Assembly (NCBI RefSeq): GCF_001429245.1 | Contig: NZ_LMJE01000007.1 | Span: 845,127-909,126, forward strand | DNA length: 64,000 nt | Direction of reading: 5' to 3' | From: Rhizobium sp. Root274 | GTDB lineage: Bacteria; Pseudomonadota; Alphaproteobacteria; Rhizobiales; Rhizobiaceae | Shown here: positions 56,720 to 64,000 of the stretch, one piece after another | How the letters are laid out: the number at the start of each line of letters is the position of its first letter | How positions within the stretch are numbered: position 1 is the stretch's first letter | The notes under the pieces: model-generated | Seen by the model: the letters and a program-made list of their open reading frames with translations, nothing else | The model's database searches: none | What the model was told of the DNA's origin: nothing | Made by a program: the position numbers and the translations under genes

Positions 56720-59182
56720 ATGATCAAGACCCCCCACAAAGCCGACCTTCCCCTTCCCAAACGCGTCGCGTCCGACCCGGCCTCCTTGGCCGCCGAAATC
56801 ATGGACAAGCTGACCTACAGCATCGGCAAGGACGCGAAAGTCGCAACCCCGCATGACTGGCTGACCGCGACCATCCTCGTGGTCCGCGACCGAATCATCG
56901 ACACCTGGATGGAATCGACGCGCGCCACCTACATGAACAACGGCAAGCGGGTCTATTACCTGTCGCTGGAGTTCCTGATCGGCCGTCTGCTGCGCGATGC
57001 GATGTCCAATCTCGGCCTGATGGACGACATCCGCGAGGCGCTATCCTCGCTGTCCGTCGAATTCGACGTCATTGCCGGCCTCGAACCGGATGCCGCTCTC
57101 GGTAATGGTGGCCTCGGCCGGCTTGCCGCCTGTTTCATGGAGAGCATGGCGACCGTCAACATTCCCGCTTACGGCTACGGCATCCGCTACGTGCACGGCC
57201 TCTTCCGCCAGCAGATGGCGGAGGGCTGGCAGGTCGAGCTGCCGGAAAGCTGGCTCGCCCATGGCAACCCCTGGGAATTCGAGCGCCGCGAAAGCTCCTA
57301 CGAAGTCGGCTACGGCGGCACGGTCGAGACGATCGACGCCCCGGATGGCGAACTGCGCTACGTCTGGAAACAGGGCGAACGCGTCATCGCCACCGCCTAT
57401 GACACGCCGGCCGTCGGCTGGCGCGGCGAGCGCGTGAACACGCTGCGCCTCTGGTCTGCCCAGCCGATCGACCCGATCCTGCTCGACGCCTTCAATGCCG
57501 GCGACCACATCGGCGCCCTTCGCGAAAGCAACAAGGCCGAATCTCTGACCCGCGTGCTGTATCCTGCCGACGCCACGCCCGCCGGCCAGGAACTGCGCCT
57601 GCGCCAGGAATTCTTCTTCTGTTCGGCCTCACTGCAGGACATCGTGCGCCGCCACCTGCAGCAGGGCAATACGCTCGCCCAGCTGCCGGAAAAGGTCGCG
57701 ATCCAGCTCAATGACACGCATCCGGCCGTCTCCGTCGCCGAACTGATGCGCCTCCTCGTCGATGTGCATGGGGTCAACTTCGACGACGCCTGGGAGATTT
57801 CCTCCAAAACTTTCTCCTACACAAACCACACGCTGCTGCCCGAAGCGCTGGAAAGCTGGCCGGTGCCGCTTTTCGAGCGGCTTCTGCCGCGCCACATGCA
57901 GCTGGTCTATGCGATTAACGCCAAGATCCTGCTCGACGCCCGCAAGAACCGCGGCTTCAACGACCAGGAGATCCGCCACATCTCCCTGATCGACGAAAGC
58001 GGCGATCGCCGCGTGCGGATGGGTAACCTCGCTTTCATCGGTTCGCACTCGATCAACGGTGTCTCGGCCCTGCACACCGAACTGATGAAGGAGACGGTCT
58101 TTGCCGATTTCCACAAGCTCTATCCGACCCGCATCAACAACAAGACCAACGGCATTACGCCCCGCCGCTGGCTGATGCAGTGCAATCCTGATCTCACTAA
58201 CCTGATCAAGGAAGCGATCGGCGCCGAATTTCTTGATGATGCCGACAAGCTGAAAGCGCTCGATGCCTTTGCCGACGACGCGTCGTTCCAGCAGAAGTTC
58301 GCAGCCGTCAAGCGCGCCAACAAGGTGCGTCTGGCAAGCCTGGTTGCCGGCCGCATGGGCATCAGGCTCGATCCGGACGCAATGTTCGACATCCAGATCA
58401 AGCGCATCCACGAATACAAGCGCCAGCTTTTGAACATCATCGAGACGGTCGCGCTCTTCGACCAGATCCGCTCCCATCCGGAGCGGGACTGGGTACCGCG
58501 CGTCAAGCTGTTCGCCGGCAAGGCAGCCCCGAGCTATCACAACGCCAAGCTGATCATCAAACTCGCCAACGACGTCGCGCGCGTCGTCAACAACGACCCT
58601 TCGGTGCGCGGCCTGCTGAAGGTCGTCTTCGTGCCGAACTACAATGTGTCTCTGGCAGAAGTCATGGTGCCGGCTGCCGACCTCTCCGAACAGATTTCTA
58701 CCGCCGGCATGGAAGCATCCGGAACCGGGAACATGAAGTTCGCGTTGAACGGTGCATTGACCATCGGAACACTCGATGGCGCCAATGTCGAAATGCGCGA
58801 CCATGTCGGGGAGGAGAACATAGTGATTTTCGGAATGACCGCGGACGAGGTCGGACGTGTGAGGGCCGAGGGACACAATCCTCGCGCCGCCATCGACGCG
58901 TCACGCGAATTGCAACAGGCCCTCTCCTCGATCGCCTCGGGCGTCTTCTCACCCGATGACCGCGACCGCTATGCCGGCCTGATGCAGGGCATCTACCAGC
59001 ACGACTGGTTTATGGTCGCCGCAGACTTCGACGCCTATGCCCAGGCCCAGCGTCAGGTCGACGAGATCTGGGCCGGCAAATCCGGCTGGTATTCCAAGAC
59101 CATCCGCAACACCGCACGCATGGGCTGGTTCTCATCCGACCGCACCATTCGCCAGTACAATGCGGACATTTGGAGAGCCTGA
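56720..59182 (+). CDS. glgP: Glycogen phosphorylase
   Basis: Releases glucose-1-phosphate from glycogen. 820 residues, usual length. The PLP lysine is K673 in EASGTGNMKFALNGALTIGTLDGANVEM. Other family marks: YYLSLEFLIGRLLRDAMSNLG, LGNGGLGRLAACFMESMAT, INNKTNGITPRRWL, KRIHEYKRQLLN and FAGKAAPSYHNAKLII. It heads the glg operon (glgP, glgB, glgC, glgA), the order known in Agrobacterium. ATG 56720 has a modest ribosome binding site (GGCGGACC). The stop overlaps the glgB start by one base (TGATG). Degradation and synthesis genes are thus co-expressed. Confidence 0.97.
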   Translation: MIKTPHKADLPLPKRVASDPASLAAEIMDKLTYSIGKDAKVATPHDWLTATILVVRDRIIDTWMESTRATYMNNGKRVYYLSLEFLIGRLLRDAMSNLGLMDDIREALSSLSVEFDVIAGLEPDAALGNGGLGRLAACFMESMATVNIPAYGYGIRYVHGLFRQQMAEGWQVELPESWLAHGNPWEFERRESSYEVGYGGTVETIDAPDGELRYVWKQGERVIATAYDTPAVGWRGERVNTLRLWSAQPIDPILLDAFNAGDHIGALRESNKAESLTRVLYPADATPAGQELRLRQEFFFCSASLQDIVRRHLQQGNTLAQLPEKVAIQLNDTHPAVSVAELMRLLVDVHGVNFDDAWEISSKTFSYTNHTLLPEALESWPVPLFERLLPRHMQLVYAINAKILLDARKNRGFNDQEIRHISLIDESGDRRVRMGNLAFIGSHSINGVSALHTELMKETVFADFHKLYPTRINNKTNGITPRRWLMQCNPDLTNLIKEAIGAEFLDDADKLKALDAFADDASFQQKFAAVKRANKVRLASLVAGRMGIRLDPDAMFDIQIKRIHEYKRQLLNIIETVALFDQIRSHPERDWVPRVKLFAGKAAPSYHNAKLIIKLANDVARVVNNDPSVRGLLKVVFVPNYNVSLAEVMVPAADLSEQISTAGMEASGTGNMKFALNGALTIGTLDGANVEMRDHVGEENIVIFGMTADEVGRVRAEGHNPRAAIDASRELQQALSSIASGVFSPDDRDRYAGLMQGIYQHDWFMVAADFDAYAQAQRQVDEIWAGKSGWYSKTIRNTARMGWFSSDRTIRQYNADIWRA

Positions 59183-61395
59183 TGGCAAAATCGCCGAAGA
59201 AAAACGGTGTCGACCCCAAGCCGGATACACCGTCGGCGGACGAAATCCAGGCAATCATCAACGGCACACACGGTGACCCCTTCGCCTTTCTTGGCCTGCA
59301 GGAGCATGACGGCGGATTCGTCGCCCGGTGCTTTATTCCGGGTGCAGAGACGGTCACGGCCCATACCCTGTCGGGTGAGGCGATCGGCGAACTGACACAG
59401 CGTCACGACGCAGGCTTCTTTTCCGGCATCGTCAGCGCCACCTCCCTGCAGCCGATCCGCTACCGCGCCACCCGTGGCGACGATGAATGGATGGTCACAG
59501 ACCCCTACAGCTTCTGGCCGATCCTGGGCCCCATGGATGACTACTTCATCCGGGAAGGCTCGCACCTGCGTCTCTTCGACAAGATGGGTGCGCATCCGAT
59601 CAAGCATCAGGGCGTCGATGGTTTCCACTTTGCCGTCTGGGCCCCGAACGCGCGCCGGGTCTCTGTGGTCGGTGATTTCAACGACTGGGACGGTCGCCGC
59701 CACGTCATGCGGCTTCGCCGCGACACCGGAATCTGGGAGATCTTCGCTCCGGACGTCCGCTCAAGTGCCACCTACAAGTTTGAAATCGTCGGCCCGCATG
59801 GCGAACTTCTGCCGCTTAAGGCCGACCCTTACGCGCGCCGCGCCGAGATGCGACCGAAGAACGCCTCGGTGACGACGGGCGAACTGGAACAGGTTTGGGA
59901 CGACGAGGCCCATCGCAAGCATTGGGCAAGCATCGATCAGCGCCGCCAGCCGGTGTCGATCTACGAGGTCCATGCCGGCTCCTGGCAGCGGCGCGACGAC
60001 GGCTCGATGCTGACTTGGGACGAGATGGCCGAGCGGCTGATCCCCTACTGCGTCGACATGGGCTTTACCCATATCGAATTCATGCCGATCGCCGAGCACC
60101 CTTACGATCCGTCCTGGGGCTATCAGACGACCGGGCTCTACGCGCCGACAGCGCGTTTCGGCGAACCGGAAGGGTTCGCCCGCTTCGTCAATGGCTGCCA
60201 CAAGGTTGGCCTCGGCGTCATTCTCGATTGGGTCCCGGCCCACTTTCCGACAGACGCGCATGGGCTTCGTCACTTTGACGGGACAGCACTTTACGAACAT
60301 GCCGACCCGCGTCAGGGTTTCCACCCGGACTGGAACACGGCGATCTACAATTTCGGCCGCTTGGAGGTCCTGTCCTACCTGATCAACAACGCCCTCTACT
60401 GGGCGGAGAAGTTCCACATCGACGGCCTGCGCGTCGATGCGGTCGCATCCATGCTCTACCTCGATTATTCCCGCAAGGAAGGCGAGTGGATCCCCAACGA
60501 ATATGGCGGTCGGGAAAACCTGGAAGCCGTGCGGTTCCTCCAGCAGATGAACCACCATGTCTATGGAAGCCACCCGGGCATCATGACCATCGCCGAGGAA
60601 AGCACCTCCTGGCCCAAGGTCTCGCAGCCCGTGCATGAAGGCGGTCTCGGCTTCGGCTTCAAGTGGAACATGGGCTTCATGCATGACACGCTGAGCTATT
60701 TCGCCCGTGATCCAATCTACCGGAAACACCATCACAGCGAACTGACCTTCGGCCTGCTCTACGCCTTCTCGGAAAACTTTGTCCTGCCGATTTCTCACGA
60801 CGAAGTGGTGCATGGCAAAGGCTCGATGATAGCCAAGATGCCCGGCGACGACTGGCAGAAATTTGCCAACTTGCGCGCCTATTACGGCCTGATGTGGGGC
60901 CATCCGGGCAAGAAGCTCTTGTTCATGGGTCAGGAATTTGCCCAGTGGGGCGAATGGTCGGAGGAGCGATCGCTGGACTGGAACCTGCTTGCCTATGCGC
61001 CGCATGAAGGCATGCGCCGGCTGGTTCGTGACCTGAACTTCACCTACCGCTCGAAGCCGGCGCTGCATGCGCGCGATTGCGAAGGCGAGGGCTTCGAATG
61101 GATCATCGGCGACGACCAGGACAATTCCGTCTTTGCCTGGCTTCGCAAGGCACCGGGCGAAAAGCCGATCGCCGTGATCTGCAATCTGACACCGAACTTC
61201 CATGAACGCTACGAATTGAGCTTGCCTGCAGCCGGCCGTTGGCGTGAGATACTCAACACCGATGCCGAGATCTATGGCGGCAGCGGCAAGGGAAATGGTG
61301 GTCGCGTGGAGGCGCATGCCACGGGAGGTGACTGGGCAAAGGCAGGACTGACACTGCCCCCGCTCGCCGTGATCATGCTGGAATTGGAACAATAA
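59182..61395 (+). CDS. glgB: 1,4-alpha-glucan branching enzyme
   Basis: Makes alpha-1,6 branches in glycogen. 737 residues. An N-terminal CBM48-type region ([29 protein letters not shown]) precedes the GH13 barrel. Catalytic residues visible are D419 ([15 protein letters not shown]), E472 ([10 protein letters not shown]) and the Asp in [14 protein letters not shown]. The start ATG shares one base with the glgP stop codon. Ends 13 bases before glgC. GH13 branching enzymes of this length have an extra N-terminal carbohydrate domain, which is present here (about 30-120). Confidence 0.97.
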   Translation: MAKSPKKNGVDPKPDTPSADEIQAIINGTHGDPFAFLGLQEHDGGFVARCFIPGAETVTAHTLSGEAIGELTQRHDAGFFSGIVSATSLQPIRYRATRGDDEWMVTDPYSFWPILGPMDDYFIREGSHLRLFDKMGAHPIKHQGVDGFHFAVWAPNARRVSVVGDFNDWDGRRHVMRLRRDTGIWEIFAPDVRSSATYKFEIVGPHGELLPLKADPYARRAEMRPKNASVTTGELEQVWDDEAHRKHWASIDQRRQPVSIYEVHAGSWQRRDDGSMLTWDEMAERLIPYCVDMGFTHIEFMPIAEHPYDPSWGYQTTGLYAPTARFGEPEGFARFVNGCHKVGLGVILDWVPAHFPTDAHGLRHFDGTALYEHADPRQGFHPDWNTAIYNFGRLEVLSYLINNALYWAEKFHIDGLRVDAVASMLYLDYSRKEGEWIPNEYGGRENLEAVRFLQQMNHHVYGSHPGIMTIAEESTSWPKVSQPVHEGGLGFGFKWNMGFMHDTLSYFARDPIYRKHHHSELTFGLLYAFSENFVLPISHDEVVHGKGSMIAKMPGDDWQKFANLRAYYGLMWGHPGKKLLFMGQEFAQWGEWSEERSLDWNLLAYAPHEGMRRLVRDLNFTYRSKPALHARDCEGEGFEWIIGDDQDNSVFAWLRKAPGEKPIAVICNLTPNFHERYELSLPAAGRWREILNTDAEIYGGSGKGNGGRVEAHATGGDWAKAGLTLPPLAVIMLELEQ

Positions 61396-61408
61396 GGGGA
61401 GGATGACA

Positions 61409-62668
61409 ATGACGGAAAAGAGAACAAAAAGCCTGTCGCGCGATGCCATGGCCTATGTGTTGGCCGGTGGCCGCGGAAGCCGCCTCAAGGAACTGACGGA
61501 CCGCCGCGCAAAGCCTGCGGTCTATTTCGGCGGCAAGGCCCGCATCATCGATTTCGCCCTGTCGAACGCGCTCAACTCCGGCATCCGCCGCATCGGGGTC
61601 GCAACCCAGTACAAGGCCCACTCGTTGATCCGCCACCTGCAGCTCGGCTGGAACTTCTTCCGCCCCGAGCGCAACGAAAGCTTCGACATCCTGCCCGCCT
61701 CTCAGCGCGTCTCCGAGACACAGTGGTATGAAGGCACGGCCGATGCCGTCTACCAGAACGCCGACATCATCGAGTCTTATGCGCCGGAATACATGGTCAT
61801 TCTCGCCGGTGACCACATCTACAAGATGGACTACGAGCAGATGCTCCAGCAGCATGTCGATTCAGGTGCTGACGTGACCATTGGCTGCCTCGAAGTCCCG
61901 CGTATGGAAGCGACCGGCTTCGGCGTCATGCATGTGGATGCCACAGATCGCATCATCGACTTCGTCGAGAAGCCGGCCGATCCGCCGGGCATTCCCGGCA
62001 ATCCGGATCTGGCGCTGGCCTCGATGGGCATCTATGTCTTCCACACGAAATTCCTGATGGAACTGCTGCGCCGTGACGCCGCCGATCCGGACTCCAGCCG
62101 CGACTTCGGCAAGGACATCATTCCCTATGTTGTGAAGAGCGGCAAGGCCGTTGCCCACCGCTTTGCCCAGTCCTGCGTCCGTTCCGACTTCGAGCGCGAG
62201 CCCTACTGGCGCGACGTCGGCACGATCGATGCCTATTGGCAGGCCAATATCGACCTGACCGATATCGTTCCGGAACTTGACCTCTACGACAAGACCTGGC
62301 CGATCTGGACCTATTCCGAAATCACCCCACCCGCCAAGTTCGTCCATGACGATGAAGGCCGCCGTGGTTCGGCGATCTCTTCGCTCGTCTCGGGCGACTG
62401 CATCATCTCCGGCTCCTCGCTCTACAAGAGCCTTCTCTTTACCGGTGTGCGCGCCAATTCCTACTCCCGCCTTGAGGGCGCTGTTGTCCTGCCGAAAGTT
62501 CAAGTCGGGCGTCATGCACGCCTTACCAATGTCGTGATCGACCACGGTGTGGTCATCCCCGAAGGTTTGATCGTCGGGGAAGATCCGGAAATGGATGCCA
62601 AGCGCTTCCGCCGCAGTGAGAATGGAATTTGCCTGATCACCCAGGCAATGCTCGACAAACTGGGTTAG
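61409..62668 (+). CDS. glgC: Glucose-1-phosphate adenylyltransferase
   Basis: Makes ADP-glucose, the glucosyl donor for glycogen; the controlled step. 419 residues. Signature motifs: [59 protein letters not shown], then [24 protein letters not shown] and FVEKP. The C-terminal beta-helix contains the [15 protein letters not shown] and VIIPEG-type repeats. ATG 61409 is preferred to 61403 because AAGGGGAGG is correctly spaced for it. Rhizobial and Agrobacterium GlgC are activated by fructose-6-phosphate and pyruvate; that is family knowledge. Confidence 0.97.
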   Translation: MTEKRTKSLSRDAMAYVLAGGRGSRLKELTDRRAKPAVYFGGKARIIDFALSNALNSGIRRIGVATQYKAHSLIRHLQLGWNFFRPERNESFDILPASQRVSETQWYEGTADAVYQNADIIESYAPEYMVILAGDHIYKMDYEQMLQQHVDSGADVTIGCLEVPRMEATGFGVMHVDATDRIIDFVEKPADPPGIPGNPDLALASMGIYVFHTKFLMELLRRDAADPDSSRDFGKDIIPYVVKSGKAVAHRFAQSCVRSDFEREPYWRDVGTIDAYWQANIDLTDIVPELDLYDKTWPIWTYSEITPPAKFVHDDEGRRGSAISSLVSGDCIISGSSLYKSLLFTGVRANSYSRLEGAVVLPKVQVGRHARLTNVVIDHGVVIPEGLIVGEDPEMDAKRFRRSENGICLITQAMLDKLG

Positions 62669-62676
62669 ACATATCC

Positions 62677-64000
62677 ATGAAGGTCCTTTCGGTTGCCTCC
62701 GAACTCTACCCGCTGATCAAGACAGGGGGCCTGGCCGACGTGGCCGGCGCCCTGCCCTTGGCGCTCGCTGCCCACGGCGTCGAGACAAAAACCCTGATCC
62801 CCGGCTATCCGGCGGTGATGAAGGCGGTGAAGGCGCCGAAGAAGGTCCACGCGTTCGACAACCTGCTGGACGAGCATGCCACCCTGCTCTCGGTGCGCCA
62901 CGAGGGTCTGGATATCCTGATCCTCGACTGCCCCCAGCTCTACGAGCGCTCCGGCGGTCCCTATCTCGATACCCATGGCCGCGATTATCCCGATAACTGG
63001 AAGCGTTTTGCAGTTCTCTCCAAGGCTGGCGCCGAGATCGCGGCCGGCGCACTCCCCGACTTCAAGCCGGACCTCGTGCATGTGCACGACTGGCAGAGCG
63101 CTCTGGTGCCGGTCTATATGCGCTATGCCGAGACGCCTGAGGTGCCGAGCCTCATCACCATCCACAACATCGCCTTCCAGGGCCAGTTCGCCGGCTCGCT
63201 CTTTCCCTATCTCGAATTGCCCGACCACGCCTTTTACGAGGCGCTCGAATATTATGGCACGCTAAGCTACCTGAAGAGCGGCATCATCACCGCGCACGCC
63301 GTTTCGACCGTCAGCCCATCCTATGCGGATGAAATCCTGACGCCCGAATTCGGCATGGGCCTCGAAGGCTTGATCGCAAGCCGCAGCCCCGATCTCTATG
63401 GCATCGTCAACGGCATCGACGCCGATGTCTGGAACCCGGCATCCGACACACTCTTGCCTTCGGGCTATTCCGCCGCAAACCTGAAGAAACGCGCCGGCAA
63501 CCGCGCCGCCCTCGTCGAACGCTTCGGTCTCGACACCGGCGATGGCCCGATCTTTGCCGTGGTCTCGCGCCTCACCTGGCAGAAGGGGCTCGACCTGCTG
63601 CCCGAGGTTCTGGACGAGATGCTTGCGGGAGGCGGCAAGCTCGCCATTCTCGGCTCAGGTGACAGCGACATCGAAGCCGCGCTTCAGGGCGCTGCCGCCC
63701 ACAACCGCGGCCGGGTTGGCATGGTCCTCGGCTATGACGAGAAACTGTCGCACCTGATGCAGGCGGGCGCCGATGTTATCCTCGTGCCCTCCCGCTTCGA
63801 GCCCTGTGGTCTCACCCAGCTTTACGCCCTGCGCTACGGCTGCATTCCGCTCGTTGCCCGGACCGGCGGTCTGGCCGATACCATCGTCGACGCCAACGAG
63901 GCCGCCTTGGCTGCAGGCGTTGCGACCGGCGTACAATTCGCGCCGGTGACGGCAGACGCGCTCCGCCGCGCCATCCGTCGCACACTGCGCCTCTACAGTG
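62677..64000 (+). CDS. glgA: Glycogen synthase (3' end outside window)
   Basis: Adds glucose from ADP-glucose to glycogen. 441 residues are in the window; the usual length is about 480. The N-terminal KTGGLADV motif ([20 protein letters not shown]) binds ADP-glucose. Also seen are [25 protein letters not shown], the acceptor-loop ending [22 protein letters not shown] and [32 protein letters not shown] with the conserved catalytic-type Glu. ATG 62677 is eight bases after glgC. The frame is open to the end with no damage. A pgm/glgM-type gene probably follows outside the window. Confidence 0.96.
   Translation, partial: MKVLSVASELYPLIKTGGLADVAGALPLALAAHGVETKTLIPGYPAVMKAVKAPKKVHAFDNLLDEHATLLSVRHEGLDILILDCPQLYERSGGPYLDTHGRDYPDNWKRFAVLSKAGAEIAAGALPDFKPDLVHVHDWQSALVPVYMRYAETPEVPSLITIHNIAFQGQFAGSLFPYLELPDHAFYEALEYYGTLSYLKSGIITAHAVSTVSPSYADEILTPEFGMGLEGLIASRSPDLYGIVNGIDADVWNPASDTLLPSGYSAANLKKRAGNRAALVERFGLDTGDGPIFAVVSRLTWQKGLDLLPEVLDEMLAGGGKLAILGSGDSDIEAALQGAAAHNRGRVGMVLGYDEKLSHLMQAGADVILVPSRFEPCGLTQLYALRYGCIPLVARTGGLADTIVDANEAALAAGVATGVQFAPVTADALRRAIRRTLRLYS

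Overview
The window is a piece of a high-GC alphaproteobacterial chromosome, almost certainly from the Rhizobiaceae (Rhizobium/Agrobacterium/Sinorhizobium relatives). The reasons are an Omp10-type lipoprotein, homospermidine synthase, CpdR, a glgP-glgB-glgC-glgA operon, an MmgR/suhB-like sRNA beside hisN, an Hsp20 gene with what looks like an RpoH promoter and a ROSE-like leader, and two large chemoreceptors. Most of the window is ordinary core chromosome. There are no insertion sequences, prophage genes, CRISPR arrays or rRNA.

Layout. 1-8 kb: a DUF882 cell-wall peptidase-like gene (cut by the left edge), an atypical bEBP-like response regulator, oligoendopeptidase F, a LuxR-type regulator and a chemoreceptor. 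8-13 kb: folate genes pabB-pabC, an unidentified polytopic membrane protein, YciI, a ParE-type toxin-antitoxin pair and a DUF3445 heme protein. 13-18.5 kb: homospermidine synthase, Omp10-like lipoprotein, a secreted 5'-nucleotidase with a LysM tail, and ferrochelatase. 18.8-23.2 kb: a secreted sensor-like protein with a second chemoreceptor, then an SPFH/NfeD pair. 23.2-29.6 kb: envelope genes (KdsD-type isomerase, outer-membrane barrel, GalU, lytic transglycosylase, degenerate SGNH protein). 29.6-37.4 kb: gltD/gltB and threonine aldolase. 37.5-40.1 kb: a four-gene bufferin-type RiPP operon. 40.2-43.1 kb: hsp20 with its heat-responsive leader, an apparent new sRNA, an alpha/beta hydrolase, hisN and the MmgR-like sRNA. 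43.2-46.6 kb: N-formylglutamate amidohydrolase, CpdR, tRNA-Val, brnTA, and a FAH-family/YkgJ pair. 46.9-55.1 kb: manC, then a transglutaminase/amidoligase/ATP-grasp/alpha-E operon. 55.2-64 kb: an orphan TadG-like vWA protein and the glycogen operon, with glgA cut by the right edge.

The least understood systems are two. The first is the bufferin operon at 37519-40140: a four-Cys DUF2282 precursor, a DUF692/MNIO enzyme, a DUF2063 partner and a DoxX membrane protein, with the last three genes overlapping. This is a copper-linked post-translationally modified peptide family described only recently. The second is the operon at 48488-55137, which carries the parts of a predicted peptide ligase or protein-modification pathway but no Anbu-type protease in this window. 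The RNA features (thermometer, one sRNA matching a known family, one unassigned) and two clean palindromes in promoter regions (upstream of gltB and of the DUF882 gene) are the best regulatory leads. All functional calls come from reading motifs; no database search was run.
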